Shown piece by piece: positions 11,301-21,966 of a stretch of DNA of 64,000 bases. The position numbers and the translations under genes were made by a program. The notes under the pieces are model-generated. The model saw nothing but the letters and a program-made list of their open reading frames with translations. It searched no databases and had not been told where the DNA came from. Positions within the stretch are counted from its first letter, which is position 1. Each line of letters begins with the position of its first letter. Source of the stretch: Salvia splendens (Eukaryota > Streptophyta > Magnoliopsida > Lamiales > Lamiaceae); assembly GCF_004379255.2 (NCBI RefSeq), contig NC_056046.1, positions 15,190,001 through 15,254,000 on the forward strand, given 5' to 3'.

Positions 11301-12541
11301 CTATGCTGGCCAAGGCCATAGCTAACGAAGCTGGAGCAAGCTTTATCAATGTTTCAATGTCTACTATAGCTTCCAAGTGGTTTGGTGAAGATGAAAAGAA
11401 AGTTCGAGCACTATTCACTCTTGCAGGCAAGGTATCTCCAACCATAATTTTCGTGGATGAAGTTGACAGTATGCTTGGGCAACGAAACAAAAGTGGGGAA
11501 CATGAAGCCATGCGAAAGATTAAGAATGAATTCATGACTCATTGGGATGGCTTACTGACAAACCCTGGTGAAAGAATTCTAGTTCTAGCTGCAACCAATA
11601 GGCCATTCGATCTCGATGAAGCAATCATCAGGCGCTTTGAGAGAAGGTAAGTTCTACATATTTAAATACTACAAGTTTGCTGAAAATTCGTTTCTTACTA
11701 TAACTATCTGTTGATTGTCACAGAATTATGGTTGGTTTACCGTCTGTGGAGAACAGAGAGAAGATTATAAGGACGCTATTGGCAAAGGATAAAGCAGAAG
11801 GATTGGACTTTACAGAGCTTGCAACAATGACAGAAGGATACAGCGGAAGTGATTTAAAGGTTCTTAAAATGTTCTTAGTGTTCATATATGAAGTTAAATA
11901 ACATCTTCTGATTCTAACAAAAATTTCATAAACAGAACTTGTGTATAACTGCTGCATACCGACCTGTTCGCGAGTTAATAAAGCTAGAATGTCAGAAAGA
12001 ACAGGTAACTATCTAACATAGTTACGTTTTATATCAATATACACACGCGTCTTCATATTCGTAATGCTTCATCTGTTGTGCACATTAAAGAAGCGTAAAG
12101 ATGAGGAAGTGCCGCAGTCTGGTGGGGAGAGGGTAGTCAATATCAGGCCATTGAACATGCAAGATTTGAAAGACGCAAAGAATCAGGTAATTACATGATT
12201 ACATTTACATCCAAACCACAAAAAGTATCACCTAATTGAGCAATTATATCCTTCATCCAAATTAGTAGTCAGTTTTCAGTTTTAGTGATAATATATGGCT
12301 GCCGAGTAAGCATCACAATCCAAACAATTCAGCTTGTTATTTAAAATGCATGGATCTTTGATATATATGCTCATTTTTTCAAGCTTTTTGTTGCGTTAAT
12401 GAACCAAATATGGTGTAATGACAACAGGTTGCACCTAGCTTTGCAAGTGAAGGGACTATAATGTCAGAGTTGAAGCAATGGAACGACTTACACGGGGAAG
12501 GTGGTTCAAGGAAAAAGGAACAACTATCTTACTTCTTGTAG
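8376..12541 (+). CDS. AAA-type ATPase, DAA1/At1g64110-like, 14 exons, 5-prime end missing
   Basis: Exons: 8376-8464, 8550-8582, 8739-8832, 9339-9381, 9465-9559, 9851-9915, 10014-10510, 10603-10690, 10759-10857, 11078-11646, 11724-11859, 11936-12004, 12091-12186, 12428-12541. All junctions are GT-AG and the phases agree. They give about 694 codons in one open frame ending LSYFL-stop. Exon 10 carries the AAA core: Walker A GPPGTGKT, Walker B IIFVDEVD, sensor ATNRP, and arginine finger RRFERR. The C-terminal helix ends [13 protein letters not shown], as in the plant spastin/katanin-like (meiotic clade) group. Family members are about 830 residues with an N-terminal membrane-anchor exon; the first ~130 residues are absent here. 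Either the exon lies beyond what I can recognise or the gene is 5-prime truncated and starts at Met 8378. The substrate of this subfamily is not established. Confidence 0.85.
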
Positions 12542-12937
12542 AATGCCGGTTGTGTTCTGAGATCGGCCAACACTCTATTGTCGTATTTATTACTGTATTA
12601 AATTCTTAGTACTAGCTTTTAGTGGAATATATTTTGTTATTGAAGATGATTGAAGGATTCTCCTTCAATTTGTGACACTCCTCGGCTTGTTGTAGTCTAT
12701 GTAGTAGTAAGAAATTCCTAGCTACAGCTTGGGGAAATAGAAACCTCTTCAAAACTTGTTGTTGATTGTTTGTTAATATGTGAGCTCTGCCAAGCTGAAG
12801 ATATCCTACAGCGGTAGATGTTATTGTTAGCTGTGTGTTATATGTAAATTGTAATCTATTAAAATTATTAATATATTGATATTTGTTTAAATAGATTTTA
12901 TTTTGTTTTTGAAATTGTCTCTTGCCAGATTCCAACA

Positions 12938-12943
12938 AATAAA
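12938..12943 (+). terminator. Candidate poly(A) signal of the AAA gene
   Basis: AATAAA about 400 bp after the stop codon, at the end of a moderately AT-rich stretch without other features. Plant poly(A) signals are loose, so this is only a candidate. Confidence 0.3.
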
Positions 12944-13341
12944 GTTATATTTATGCAGATTTTTATTTAATTAAATTATTTAGTTTTATGTGTAGTTTCA
13001 TTAATGATACTAGTACTCCATATAACACCATATTGAATTTCATATTGACATCCATTTTTAACATCATAGTATCTTGGAGCATAATGTATTATTATATGAA
13101 CAGGGTTGTTTTTGTAAGCTTCAATTTTAGTACTAAATGTTAATTGTTCATTATAATAAGTCTTAGTATGATAAATATCATTTAATTAATAAATTTAATA
13201 ATGTTGAAATAGAGGATCAGATGTGCACCACTTTTAGACAGGTTAGTTTATTATGTTCACCAAATTTTCCTTTATGGTTTCTCAAGAAAAGGAATTGCTC
13301 TTGTTAGTAATTCCCTTTTCATGATAGGAGAGAAATATTTC
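12944..13341. other. Intergenic spacer
   Basis: AT-rich DNA between the ATPase 3-prime flank and the PIF/Harbinger element. Nothing recognisable. Confidence 0.4.
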
Positions 13342-15808
13342 CATTGTTTGGTTTGTCCTTTATGGTTTCTATAGTTTAAATTCAAATGTTTGGTTTGGAT
13401 TTTAAGCACTTAAGAATAGCTTGAAATACCAGAAATATCCTCATATATTTTTCTTATTTCCAATATTATCCTCGTCTAACCCTAGTAAGCATCTCATGTG
13501 CAACTTTAATCCACATGAGTTAAAATCATCAGCCACCGCTAATATGCTGCAAAAAAGAAATTATGCAATTTTTTTTATCAGACTCTTATTATGCAACAAA
13601 AATAATCAGCAATGCAAGTACAGAAGATTCAAACTTAGACCTGATTCCACAATGTGGTTGCTAATTGATCTCGGAAGTTGTTCCAATCATTTGTTGCTTC
13701 GATGAAATCAACGTATGGAACATCATTGGAGTCTTCATCAACTCCATGTCCATCGGTCCAATCCTCGAGAAGAGCTTCTAATGGATCAACAGCCATCTCG
13801 CCCCGGACATAGTTGTGTAACAAGAAACATGCACTAATTATACGAATTTGCACCTTGATGGGGTAGAATGATGGACTTCGGAGTATGCCCCATCGCATCT
13901 TCAGCACAGCGAATGCTCGTTCAATAATATTGCGCGCTTTAGTATGTCGCATATTGTACAGCTCAACAGGGTTCTGAGGCATATCAGCGTTTGGGCCCCA
14001 TTCTTTAAGGTGATATCTGACGCCTCGGTAAGGTGTCAAAAATCCATTGCTATTTGCATAACCATTGTCACAGAGGTAATAATTCCCTAGGTATGAGGAA
14101 TGGTATTTGTTCAGAAAAGAAATACGTAATATCAAATAAATATTTACACAGAAGATTGGAAACAATACCTAATGGGACTCTCAGACCATGAGGTCGGTTT
14201 ACCGCATCCCTCAAAACACGAGCGTCTCCGGCAGATCCCTCCCACCCCGGTTGAACGTATGTAAATCGCATATCCCGATCACAAGCTGCCAATGTATTTG
14301 TTGCTATCTGTCCCTTTCTGTTCCTAAATCGAGGTTTGAGGGCAGAAGGAACCAAAACGCTAATGAAAGTACCGTCTAGAGCGCCAAGACATCCCTACAA
14401 GAAACATAATGTACATAACCAACACAATCAGACACATAGCAAATGATCAATCGAGTGCGATGAATGTATATTAACTAATTGCAATTGATGAAATAATACC
14501 TTGAAGTGTTTCCATCTCCAATCGACACAGTCGTCGCGAACTGGCTCAGGATTCACAATGAATAACGTGTGCATCTTTATGATAGCCTTGAGAACTTCGT
14601 TTACGTAGTAGGAAATAGTTTGGCCCGATCGCAAAAAGTCAAATCTAGTGATACGATTCTTTTATGGTGTGCTAGTATGCTTAGGAATATGGCCAATTGT
14701 TCTTCAATATAAACCGACCTTCTGTCACGAAGAGTTCCAAGCTGTCGGCATATAGAGCATAATCTACCAAACGCATTCCTATCCATCCTAAGGTTGACTA
14801 AGCAGTCAGTGTCGGTAACACCGACTAACCTATTCATATGACTGACTTGTAAGTCTACCCTGCCCATCTGGCTATAAGGAAGAACTAATGGAGTACGCTT
14901 CCTTTTCTTATTCTGAGACAGCTTAGTGTAGATCAGAAAAATGATACAAAGACGGGTGATATAATAATTTCTCATTATCTCTTCTAACATCTGCACAATG
15001 GTCTTGTCCTTTTTTGCAGGCGAATCCATCTACAAAGAACAGATATGCGTAGACAGTTAGAACTACCACTTCAAAATATTGACACACAAGACCAGCTATT
15101 TCAACCAGTTATTCACTTATATTTCTTTGAGAATCCAATGTTTAGTTTCTTGATTTGTTGAGCAATAAAACTCCAATCAAGACACACATCAGGAATAGTC
15201 AATGAATTTGCACAGCAGCACAACTGCAATTAGGTAGTTCACATAAATATGAATCTCGGATAGTTTAACCACAATATTCAGCTAGAATATGCAGCACAAT
15301 GCTAGAAATAGTCAATTATGAGAGTTGAATGGATGCAACACAGATTATTGTTACAAATCTGAAACTGTTTAATCGAAACCCACAAGATAAATTTGTGGGC
15401 TTCACTCACGAAATTAACATTCAAATACGCAGGTGGAAGCTTACCTTGGTCGACGTGGGTATTTAACTCGAAGTCCCAGAAGAAGCCGATGCCAATTGAT
15501 GATTCCGCGGAGAAAAGACGAGAGCACGCGGCGGTAAAAAAAATGTTAAGAAAAGGAGGTGAAATGTTACGTGATTGAAGAAGATGAGGACAAATGGGTC
15601 ATTTCAGTTTTCCAATGAAGTTAACACTCCGAGGTAGAAAACGTTTCTGCCAAAATTTGGAAGATACCCTAACTAATGAAATGGGCAAAAATGAGGCGGG
15701 CCGGACTCATTAATGGAGGCCCTATTGAAATGGTATTCATCAAACCAAACATGAGAAAATGTTAGTTTTGGACATTTAATACTCTTATTTGCCAAACCAA
15801 ACACCTCC
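13342..15808 (-). mobile_element. PIF/Harbinger transposon, ~2.5 kb, degraded
   Basis: The right end reads, in reverse complement, GGAGGTGTTTGGTTTGGCAA. The left end has a degenerate TGTTTGGTTTG at 13346, and each end has a second subterminal TGTTTGGTTTG about 40-55 bp further in. TTA follows the right terminus, as expected for the 3-bp target duplication of this superfamily, but the left flank no longer shows it. The element encodes a DDE transposase on the minus strand and has no Myb-type ORF1. The left boundary is approximate. Confidence 0.65.
13635..15029 (-). pseudogene. PIF/Harbinger (HARBI1/ALP1-like) transposase with a frameshift
   Basis: Minus-strand gene with apparent exons 15029-14501, 14394-14169 and 14086-13635. 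Both introns are GT-AG and the phases agree. The DDE triad is visible: GALDGT at the start of exon 2, GSAGDARVL later in it, and IIERAFAVLK in exon 3. Exon 1 carries the helical region (FGRLCSICRQLG, EEQLAIFLSILAHH). Right after LAHHK the frame breaks: the homologous continuation KNRITRFDFLRSGQTIS is in another frame, consistent with loss of one A from a run at about 14661-14664. Otherwise the protein is continuous to a terminal stop. Unless this is a sequencing error, it cannot make full-length transposase. Relatives domesticated as ALP1 are host proteins, but the flanking repeats argue for a transposon. Confidence 0.8.
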
Positions 15809-16495
15809 TTATATAAACCACAAAAATCTAGTGTCTATGTGTAAAAGAAACCAAAAAGCAAGAAAATGAATTAATGCATACATAATTATTTATTTCAGCT
15901 TCTGTATTTCACATTATATATCAAAAGGTTTCCGTTAATGTAGAATTGAGAATTCAATAATCTCTAGAATATTGTGGAAAACTTGAAATTGATGTCAGTG
16001 ACATACATAGTTGTTTTGACTTGTGACCAAATTAATCACTCTATTAATTCCCTTTAATCATACTACCTAATTAATAATTGAGAGTATTCAGCATGACTCT
16101 TTATTTTGTGTATGTTATTTTAATTCTAAGACTTCGGTGATTATTATTGACATTATTAAATTTACAAATTACATAAAAATCAAAGTTATACTATTTCTCA
16201 ATTTTAGATTAATTAAAATGAATGAATAAAATAATAAATTGAATTTTAATTTTTAGATGATTTATAAATTTAGTTAATGAAGGAAATAAAAAAATGGATA
16301 AAAGTGATATGAGGACCATAAATAATGTACGACATTTCTATTTATAATTAAGGAATGCCATTGAGGATGCTCTTATACACACATTTCAATTAAGCCCCAT
16401 TCATATTTAGCAATTTAGTGATCTAATATAAGTTGTCTTAATCATTCCTACTTAAAATTTGGCCATCGTAAGGTAGTTGAGATTCCTTACTAATC

Positions 16496-16498
<3 letters not shown>
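15809..16498. other. Intergenic spacer
   Basis: AT-rich, no gene or clear element. It ends at the (TA)20 tract that opens the chain of TA-flanked elements. Confidence 0.45.

Positions 16499-16538
<40 letters not shown>
16499..16538. repeat. (TA)20 microsatellite
   Basis: Uninterrupted TA dinucleotides directly abutting the terminal inverted repeat of the element that starts at 16539. It serves as the left target-site tract of that element. Confidence 0.9.
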
Positions 16539-16544
<6 letters not shown>

Positions 16545-16702
16545 TGATCTATGGCAAACACATCTTAACCAAATAACTAGAGAACAAATAATAGCCACAA
16601 GATCAAAAAAATCAAGGGCTAGTATTAATTTTCGAATTTAATGAGATATTAGTTCCCTCAATCACAAATTTACTCCACAATAGCAAGGCGGGGGTATAAT
16701 TG

Positions 16703-17011
16703 TCACTTCACAGACAAAATTACAAACATGGAGATGGAGGGGAGCATGCTGTTGGGCGTGGTGGAGCTGAACGAAGGCGTGTCGGATCTGGAGAAGTAGG
16801 CGACGGCGATGAGCGGGAAGGCGAGTAGGAGGATGAGGCCGCGGAGGAGGCTGCCGACCTCGATCGCCATGAGCATGAAGTAAGGGAAGGAGGAGCGGGA
16901 GATCAGGAGCGTTCCGTCGAGATCCGCCGCGATTGAGTGGCGGTTCGAGCTGGAGAGGTCGCATTTCTCAATTGAGGAGAAGCGCGCCGCCGCCGCGGCG
17001 GTTTCAGCCAT
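16703..17011 (-). pseudogene. Captured GPAT4/6/8-like acyltransferase first-exon fragment
   Basis: About 78 codons from Met at 17011 encode SSNRHSIAADLDGTLLISRS followed by SFPYFMLMAIEVGSLLRGLI and a hydrophobic segment. This is the N-terminus of plant sn-2 glycerol-3-phosphate acyltransferases (GPAT4/6/8 group), including the DXDGT(L) phosphatase-type motif. These enzymes make cutin and suberin precursors at the endoplasmic reticulum. Homology stops around AVAYFSRSDT; the acyltransferase domain is absent and the frame runs into unrelated sequence with a stop at 16703. About 170 bp of 5-prime flank with a TG microsatellite appears to have come along. The fragment is non-functional as an enzyme but could be transcribed. 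Confidence 0.75.
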
Positions 17012-17339
17012 TTCGTCTCTCTCGAAGTTTTGTGTGTGTGTGTGTGAGTGTGTGGAGAGGTTTATGTATGCATGAATTTTGTATATTAATGAGTGTAGGT
17101 GTTTTTATAATTATTTATAATTTTGAATCAGTTTCATATAGTTGCTTTGTTGTTCGTCATTTTATTGGCTTGAACATTTTATAAGATAATAAAGGAACCC
17201 ATCTATATTGTATTTATATTTTGATGTATTGTATGCGTTATTGTTGGTCAATTTATTTTTATTGAAATGGGAAAAAATTGGTTAACATTAGTAACTATTT
17301 ACAAATAAGAAGCTGAATAACTAATGACGTTGCTAAAGT

Positions 17340-18300
17340 AATTGTGATGTGTTATAAATCATGCTAAGAGTGAAGTAAAATAATGCTAAGAGTGATGTGT
17401 TTTGTGAACAAGAGTAAAGCAAAATCATAATAAGAGTGATGTGTTTTGTGAACAAGAGTGAAGCAAAATCATAATAAGAGTGACGTGTTTTGTGAACAAG
17501 AGTGAAGTAAATTCATAATAAGAGTGATGTGTTTTGTGAACAAGAGTGAAGTAATATCATAATAAGAGTGACGTGTTTTGTGAACAAGAGTGAAGTAAAA
17601 TCATAATAAGAGTGACGTGTTTTGTGAACAAGAGTGAAGTAAAATCATAATAAGAGTGACGTGTTTTGTGAACAAGAGTGAAGTAAAATCATAATAAGAG
17701 TGACGTTTTTTGTGAACAAGAGTGAAGTAAAATCATAATAAGAGTGACGTGTTTTGTGAACAAGAGTGAAGTAAAATCATAATAAGAGTGACGTGTTTTG
17801 TGAACAAGAGTGAAGTAAAATCATAATAAGAGTGACGTGTTTTGTGAACAAGAGTGACGTGTTTTGTGAACAAGAGTGAAGTAAATTCATAATAAGAGTG
17901 ACGTGTTTTGTGAACAAGAGTGAAGTAAAATCATAATAAGAGTGACGTGTTTTGTGAACAAGAGTGAAGTAAAATCATAATAAGAGTGACGTGTTTTGTG
18001 AACAAGAGTGAAGTAAGATCATAATAAGAGTGATGTGTTTTGTGAACAAGAGTATGAGTGACGTGTTTTGTGAACAAGAGTGAAGTAAAATCATAATAAG
18101 AGTGATGTGTTTTGTGAACAAGAGTGAAGTAAAATCATAATAAGAGTGACGTGTTTTGTGAACAAGAGTGAAGTAAAATCATAATAAGAGTGATGTGTTT
18201 TGTTAACAACAGTGAAGTAAAAACACGGTTATAGTGATGTTTCTTTGATTTTTTGCTATAGTGATGTATTTTGTTAACATTAGTGAAGTAAAAATATGGT
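17340..18300. repeat. 44-bp minisatellite, about 19 units
   Basis: The unit contains GTGACGTGTTTTGTGAACAA followed by GAGTGAAGTAAAATCATAAT and AAGA. It repeats with few changes between about 17378 and 18190, with degenerate copies on both sides. One unit near 17850 is shortened, and another near 18040 is partly deleted. It lies inside the TA-flanked element. Confidence 0.9.
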
Positions 18301-18479
18301 TATAACATAATTGTATTATTGTTAATCAAGAATGGATCTCAGATCATAAAATAGAAAACTTACTGATACAGAATAAAACTACATGAATATCTGTGTGGAT
18401 GGAGTAACAAAATCAAGCTAATTACAAGTGTAGATGTTAAAAATGTATAAGTATGAGGAAAGAACTCAACATAATTCAA

Positions 18480-18538
18480 TAATACTAATACTAATACTAA
18501 TACTAATACTAATACTAATACTAATACTAATACTAATA
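18480..18538. repeat. (ACTAAT)n microsatellite
   Basis: About ten copies of ACTAAT in tandem. They create spurious ILILIL/VLVLVL frames on the two strands. Confidence 0.9.
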
Positions 18539-18909
18539 CAAATCCAAATTCATGTAACACGTTGCTTTCGTGTATTGAGTGAGTGTCGGGCGCAACTAGA
18601 AACAAAAAAAGTTACTACTACAGTCTACACAATCCAAAGATCTCTCTCTACAGAGACTACAGCAACAGTGAGTGAGCAAGAATAGAAGAAGGTAAACCAA
18701 ATGGGCAAGGCAAGTTAGATTCGTAAACAACACGAGTAGTAAAGGTAACGCCATGATCTTGCCCCTGTTTTTCAAGCAGCGCAACAGCAACGAGGACTAT
18801 TTCACCCGCCGCCGTCTCCACGCTCTTCCCCTCATCATGATTGAACACCAAACCGCTGCGGTTATCGTTGCTAATCAGCTGTTTAACTAGCTCCATATCA
18901 CTCCCCAAA

Positions 18910-19367
18910 TTAATCGGTTTTTTTATCAATAAACGCATCATGAAGCATAAAATCAATCAAGTGCACCATATCGTCGAGAATACCCCTCAAATCAAAGTGC
19001 ACCACCGCATAGCCAAGCAGCTTGCCGCCGCTGCCGAATCCGTAGCCTCGGGCGCTCCGCCGGTGAATCTCGATCTTCAGAGACGATAATTTGGTCGATT
19101 TGGCCGCTAATTTCTCGAGCTCCCGCTGTCGAGGACTTCGGCGTGGAGCGAGACGTCGTCGGCGAAGCAGATGGAGAGGGCCACAGATGGAGAGGTAGCC
19201 GTGAGAGGCAGGCAGGCCAGAGGAGGGTGACGCCGGAGAGGAGGTGCAAGCTGCTCCGCCACCTCCTTCGTGGGAGAAGGAGAGAGTGTGTGTTTGTGTG
19301 TGAGCGTGAATGATGTGTGTGTGAAAATATGAGAACAAAGTTGATTTCCTAAAATACCCCAATGCAA
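18910..19367 (-). pseudogene. Second captured coding fragment, unidentified
   Basis: Minus-strand GC-rich sequence, unlike its surroundings, encodes RELEKLAAKSTKLSSLKIEI followed by HRRSARGYGFGSGGKLLGYA. A preceding stretch in another frame reads SICFADDVSLHAEVLDS. The SLKIEI ... SGGKLLG pattern faintly resembles the C2-like part of plant DUF1005 proteins, but I do not claim the family. Frame changes and lack of a full domain indicate a captured, broken exon. A moderately open frame continues at 18657-18956 (with LVFNHDEGKSVETAAGEIVL), which I cannot identify. Confidence 0.4.
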
Positions 19368-19492
19368 TTTTTATTAATAGAAAATGAATACTTAATTTAG
19401 TCATTAGATTGAGATAATGAGTGGCTGAGATTTGTTCTCTAGTTATACACTTAAAATTAGTTATATCTTGATCACTCCCCTATATATATATA

Positions 19493-19732
19493 GGATTGTG
19501 ACAAGATAGAACCATTCTTAAACGTAGAACCATTCTTAAACGTAGAACAAATGCCAAACGGAGGTCGTTAGATCTTTTAATCCAATGGTGTTGATTTGCA
19601 CAACAACTTCCCATTACAACCAAAACTAATATGTATGATTTTTAATCTTGACCGTCATTTTTTCCTCATCCAATGAATAAAATATGTAGAGTTCTAGGTT
19701 CTACACTTAAGAATGGTTCTATCTTTAACGCA

Positions 19733-19736
<4 letters not shown>
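19493..19736. mobile_element. TA-flanked MITE, 244 bp
   Basis: Left end GGATTGTGACAAGATAGAAC; right end in reverse complement GGGTTGCGTTAAAGATAGAA. Both continue CCATTCTTAA and GTAGAAC. It is flanked by (TA)6 on the left and (TA)31 on the right. Non-coding. Confidence 0.75.

Positions 19737-19798
<62 letters not shown>
19737..19798. repeat. (TA)31 microsatellite
   Basis: Pure TA tract between two TIR elements. It yields meaningless YIYIYI frames. Confidence 0.95.
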
Positions 19799-19801
<3 letters not shown>

Positions 19802-20560
19802 CCATTATTCACAAATCCACTCTTAAAGACCGAACCACCGAACCATACCAAATTAGGGTTTTTAGATCTACTTTTTAATGGATGAGAGACACAAATTTAT
19901 CAATTATTTTCGCCTTCATCACGAGCCCATTTTAATTCATCCGAAGGTAAATAAGTCATACTAACATGTTACGAAGTTTTTACTTCATTCCAGTGGGTTT
20001 TTACTTCATTCCAGTATGTTTTTACTTCATTCCAGTAGGATTATTACTTCATTCCAATACGTAAATGCGGTTTCGCCGCCGCGTGCCGTTCTTTCTCTCT
20101 ACAATATCTATCACCACCGCCACAACGCTGATATGTTGTAATAAACACATGGAATGATGTGATAAATTATTGGAATGAAGTATGTCTAGAAGCATTTGAA
20201 GTCCTACTGGAATGAAGTAAAAACCTTATCCAATGAAGTAATAACGTTTCTGAATGAAGTAATAAGCACACTTGAATAAATTACATTTTTTAATGTAAAT
20301 AAAGTAAAAACGCAGGTCAATGAATTCAAATGAAACATATGTTGAATCATTTCAAAACCTACTGGAAGAATGTAAAAACATGTTGTAGTTTCAAGGTATT
20401 ACGTACGGAATGAAGTAATAAACCTATACAATGAAGTAAGATGGGCTTGTAATGAAGACCGAAAAATTTACACAGCAGCACATCTCATCAAAAAACTAGA
20501 TCTAATGGCCCAGATTTGGTCTCTAGTTCGGTCTTTAAAATTGGTTCGACATTGATCACA
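19799..20560 (+). mobile_element. TA-flanked element, left arm of a 1.5-kb palindrome
   Basis: Begins GTCCCATTATTCACAAATCC and ends with the reverse complement of GTTGTGATCAATGTCGAACC. Both ends carry TTAAAGACCGAAC about 15-30 bp in, so it has imperfect terminal inverted repeats of its own. It contains 4-5 copies of TTTTTACTTCATTCCAGTAG near the left end and scattered inverted versions (GGAATGAAGTAA) later. No open frame of note. Confidence 0.7.
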
Positions 20561-20568
20561 TATATATA

Positions 20569-21314
20569 GTTGTGATCAATGTCGAACCAATTTTAAAGAC
20601 CGAACTAGAGACCAAATCTGGGCCATTAGATCTAGTTTTTTTGATGAGATGTGCTGCTGTGTAAATTTTTCGGTCTTCATTACAAGCCCATTTTACTTCA
20701 TTGTATAGGTTTATTACTTCATTCCGTACGTAATACCTTGAAACTACAACATGTTTTTACATTCTTCCAGTAGGTTTTGAAATGATTCAACATATATTTC
20801 ATTTGAATTCATTGACCTGAGTTTTTACTTTATTTACATTAAAAAATGCAATTTATTCAAGTAAGTTTATTACTTCATTCAGAAACGTTATTACTTCATT
20901 GGATAAGGTTTTTACTTCATTCCAGTAGGACTTCAAATGCTTCTACACATACTTCATTCCAATAATTTATTACATCATTCCATGTGTTTATTATACCATA
21001 TCAGCGTTGTGGCGGTGGTGATAGATATTGTAGAGAGAAAGAACGGCACGCGACGGCGAAACAACATTTACGTACTGGAATGAAGTAATAATCCTACTGG
21101 AATGAAGTAAAAACCTACTGGAATGAAGTTAAATCTTCGTAACATGTTAGTATGACTTATTTACCTTCGGATGAATTAAAATAGGCTCGTGATGATGGCA
21201 AAAATAATTGATAAATTTGTGTCTCTCATCCATAAAAAACTAGATCTAAAAACCCTAATTTGGTATGGTTCGGTGGTTCGGTCTTTAAGAGTGGATTTGT
21301 GAATAATGGAACTC
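20569..21314 (-). mobile_element. TA-flanked element, right arm of the palindrome
   Basis: A near-identical inverted copy of 19799-20560, separated from it by (TA)4. It starts GTTGTGATCAATGTCGAACC and ends with GGATTTGTGAATAATGGAAC. The main difference noticed is one fewer ACTTCATTCCAG unit. It is followed by a further TA tract. Confidence 0.7.
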
Positions 21315-21336
21315 TATATATATATCTATATATATA

Positions 21337-21953
21337 GGGGCCTGTTAGAATGATAACCATATTTATGGTGATAACCTAATAACCTATCATTTTATGGGTC
21401 GAAAATATCATTTTTACTAACAATGATATTTATACACTATAAAATGATATTTTTTCAGCATGCATAAAATGATACTTTTAATCCATAAAATGATATCATG
21501 TTCTATAAAATGATACTTTTCGTCCATAAAATAAAGGGTTATACTCATATTTATGGTGATAACCTAATAACCTATCATTCTATGGATGAAATATACTCCA
21601 TCCGTCCCGGACTACTTGCACTTATTTCCTTTCTGGGCGTCCCAAGTTATTTGCACTCTTTCCATTTTTAGTAAAAATTATCACCTACAGCCGTAATATT
21701 TGACTTTGTCTATTACTCATTCCTTAATCTCCGTGCCGAAAAGGAAACGTTCGAGTAGTCCGGGACGGAGGGAGTATCATTTTATAAAATAGAATATCAT
21801 TTTATGGATTAAAAGTATCATTTTATGCATGCTGAAAAAATATCATTTTATAGTATATAAATATCATTTTTAGTAAAAATGATATTTTTGACCCATAAAA
21901 TGATAGGTTATTAGGTTATCACCATAAATATCGTTATCATTTTAACGCACCCC
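21337..21953. mobile_element. TA-flanked element with ~170-bp inverted repeats
   Basis: Left GGGGCCTGTTAGAATGATAA; right, reverse complemented, GGGGTGCGTTAAAATGATAA. After these the two arms stay parallel through GGTGATAACCTAATAACCTA and several AAAATGATA words for about 170 bp. A partial internal copy of the terminus (TTTATGGTGATAACC) lies near 21551. It hosts a nested Stowaway element. Confidence 0.75.
21596..21774. mobile_element. Stowaway MITE (Tc1/mariner type), 179 bp, nested
   Basis: Begins CTCCATCCGTCCCGGACTAC and ends with the inverted GTAGTCCGGGACGGAGGGAG, flanked by TA on both sides. CTCCCTCCGTCCC is the standard Stowaway terminus and TA its target duplication. Confidence 0.9.
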
Positions 21954-21966
21954 TATATATATATAT

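Larger units (their letters stand above)
16539..19480. mobile_element. TA-flanked TIR element carrying host gene fragments (2.9 kb)
   Basis: The left terminus GGGTAGTGATC leads to a block ATAACTAGAGAACAAAT. The right terminus in reverse complement begins GGGGAGTGATCAAGAT and reaches the same ATAACTAGAGAACAAAT about 52 bp in. Both ends sit against pure (TA)n. The interior holds an acyltransferase exon fragment (16703-17011), a 44-bp minisatellite, a hexamer microsatellite and a second coding-like fragment (18910-19367). No transposase is present. This organisation is that of a Pack-type, gene-capturing non-autonomous element. The (TA)n preference recalls rice Micron elements; assignment to a superfamily is inference. 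Confidence 0.65.

Noticed and set aside
12612..12938. Minus-strand protein of 108 residues after the AAA gene
   Set aside because: No homology features; lies in the 3-prime UTR of the ATPase gene.
16703..17011. Functional glycerol-3-phosphate acyltransferase gene
   Set aside because: Only ~78 N-terminal residues match; the catalytic acyltransferase domain is absent and transposon termini surround the fragment.
17340..18300. CRISPR or centromeric satellite
   Set aside because: Contiguous 44-bp tandem units without spacers; short and confined to one transposon.
18360..18685. VLVLVL/ILILIL-rich membrane proteins
   Set aside because: Translation of the ACTAAT microsatellite.
19666..19885. YIYIYI-rich proteins on both strands
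   Set aside because: Translation of the (TA)31 microsatellite.
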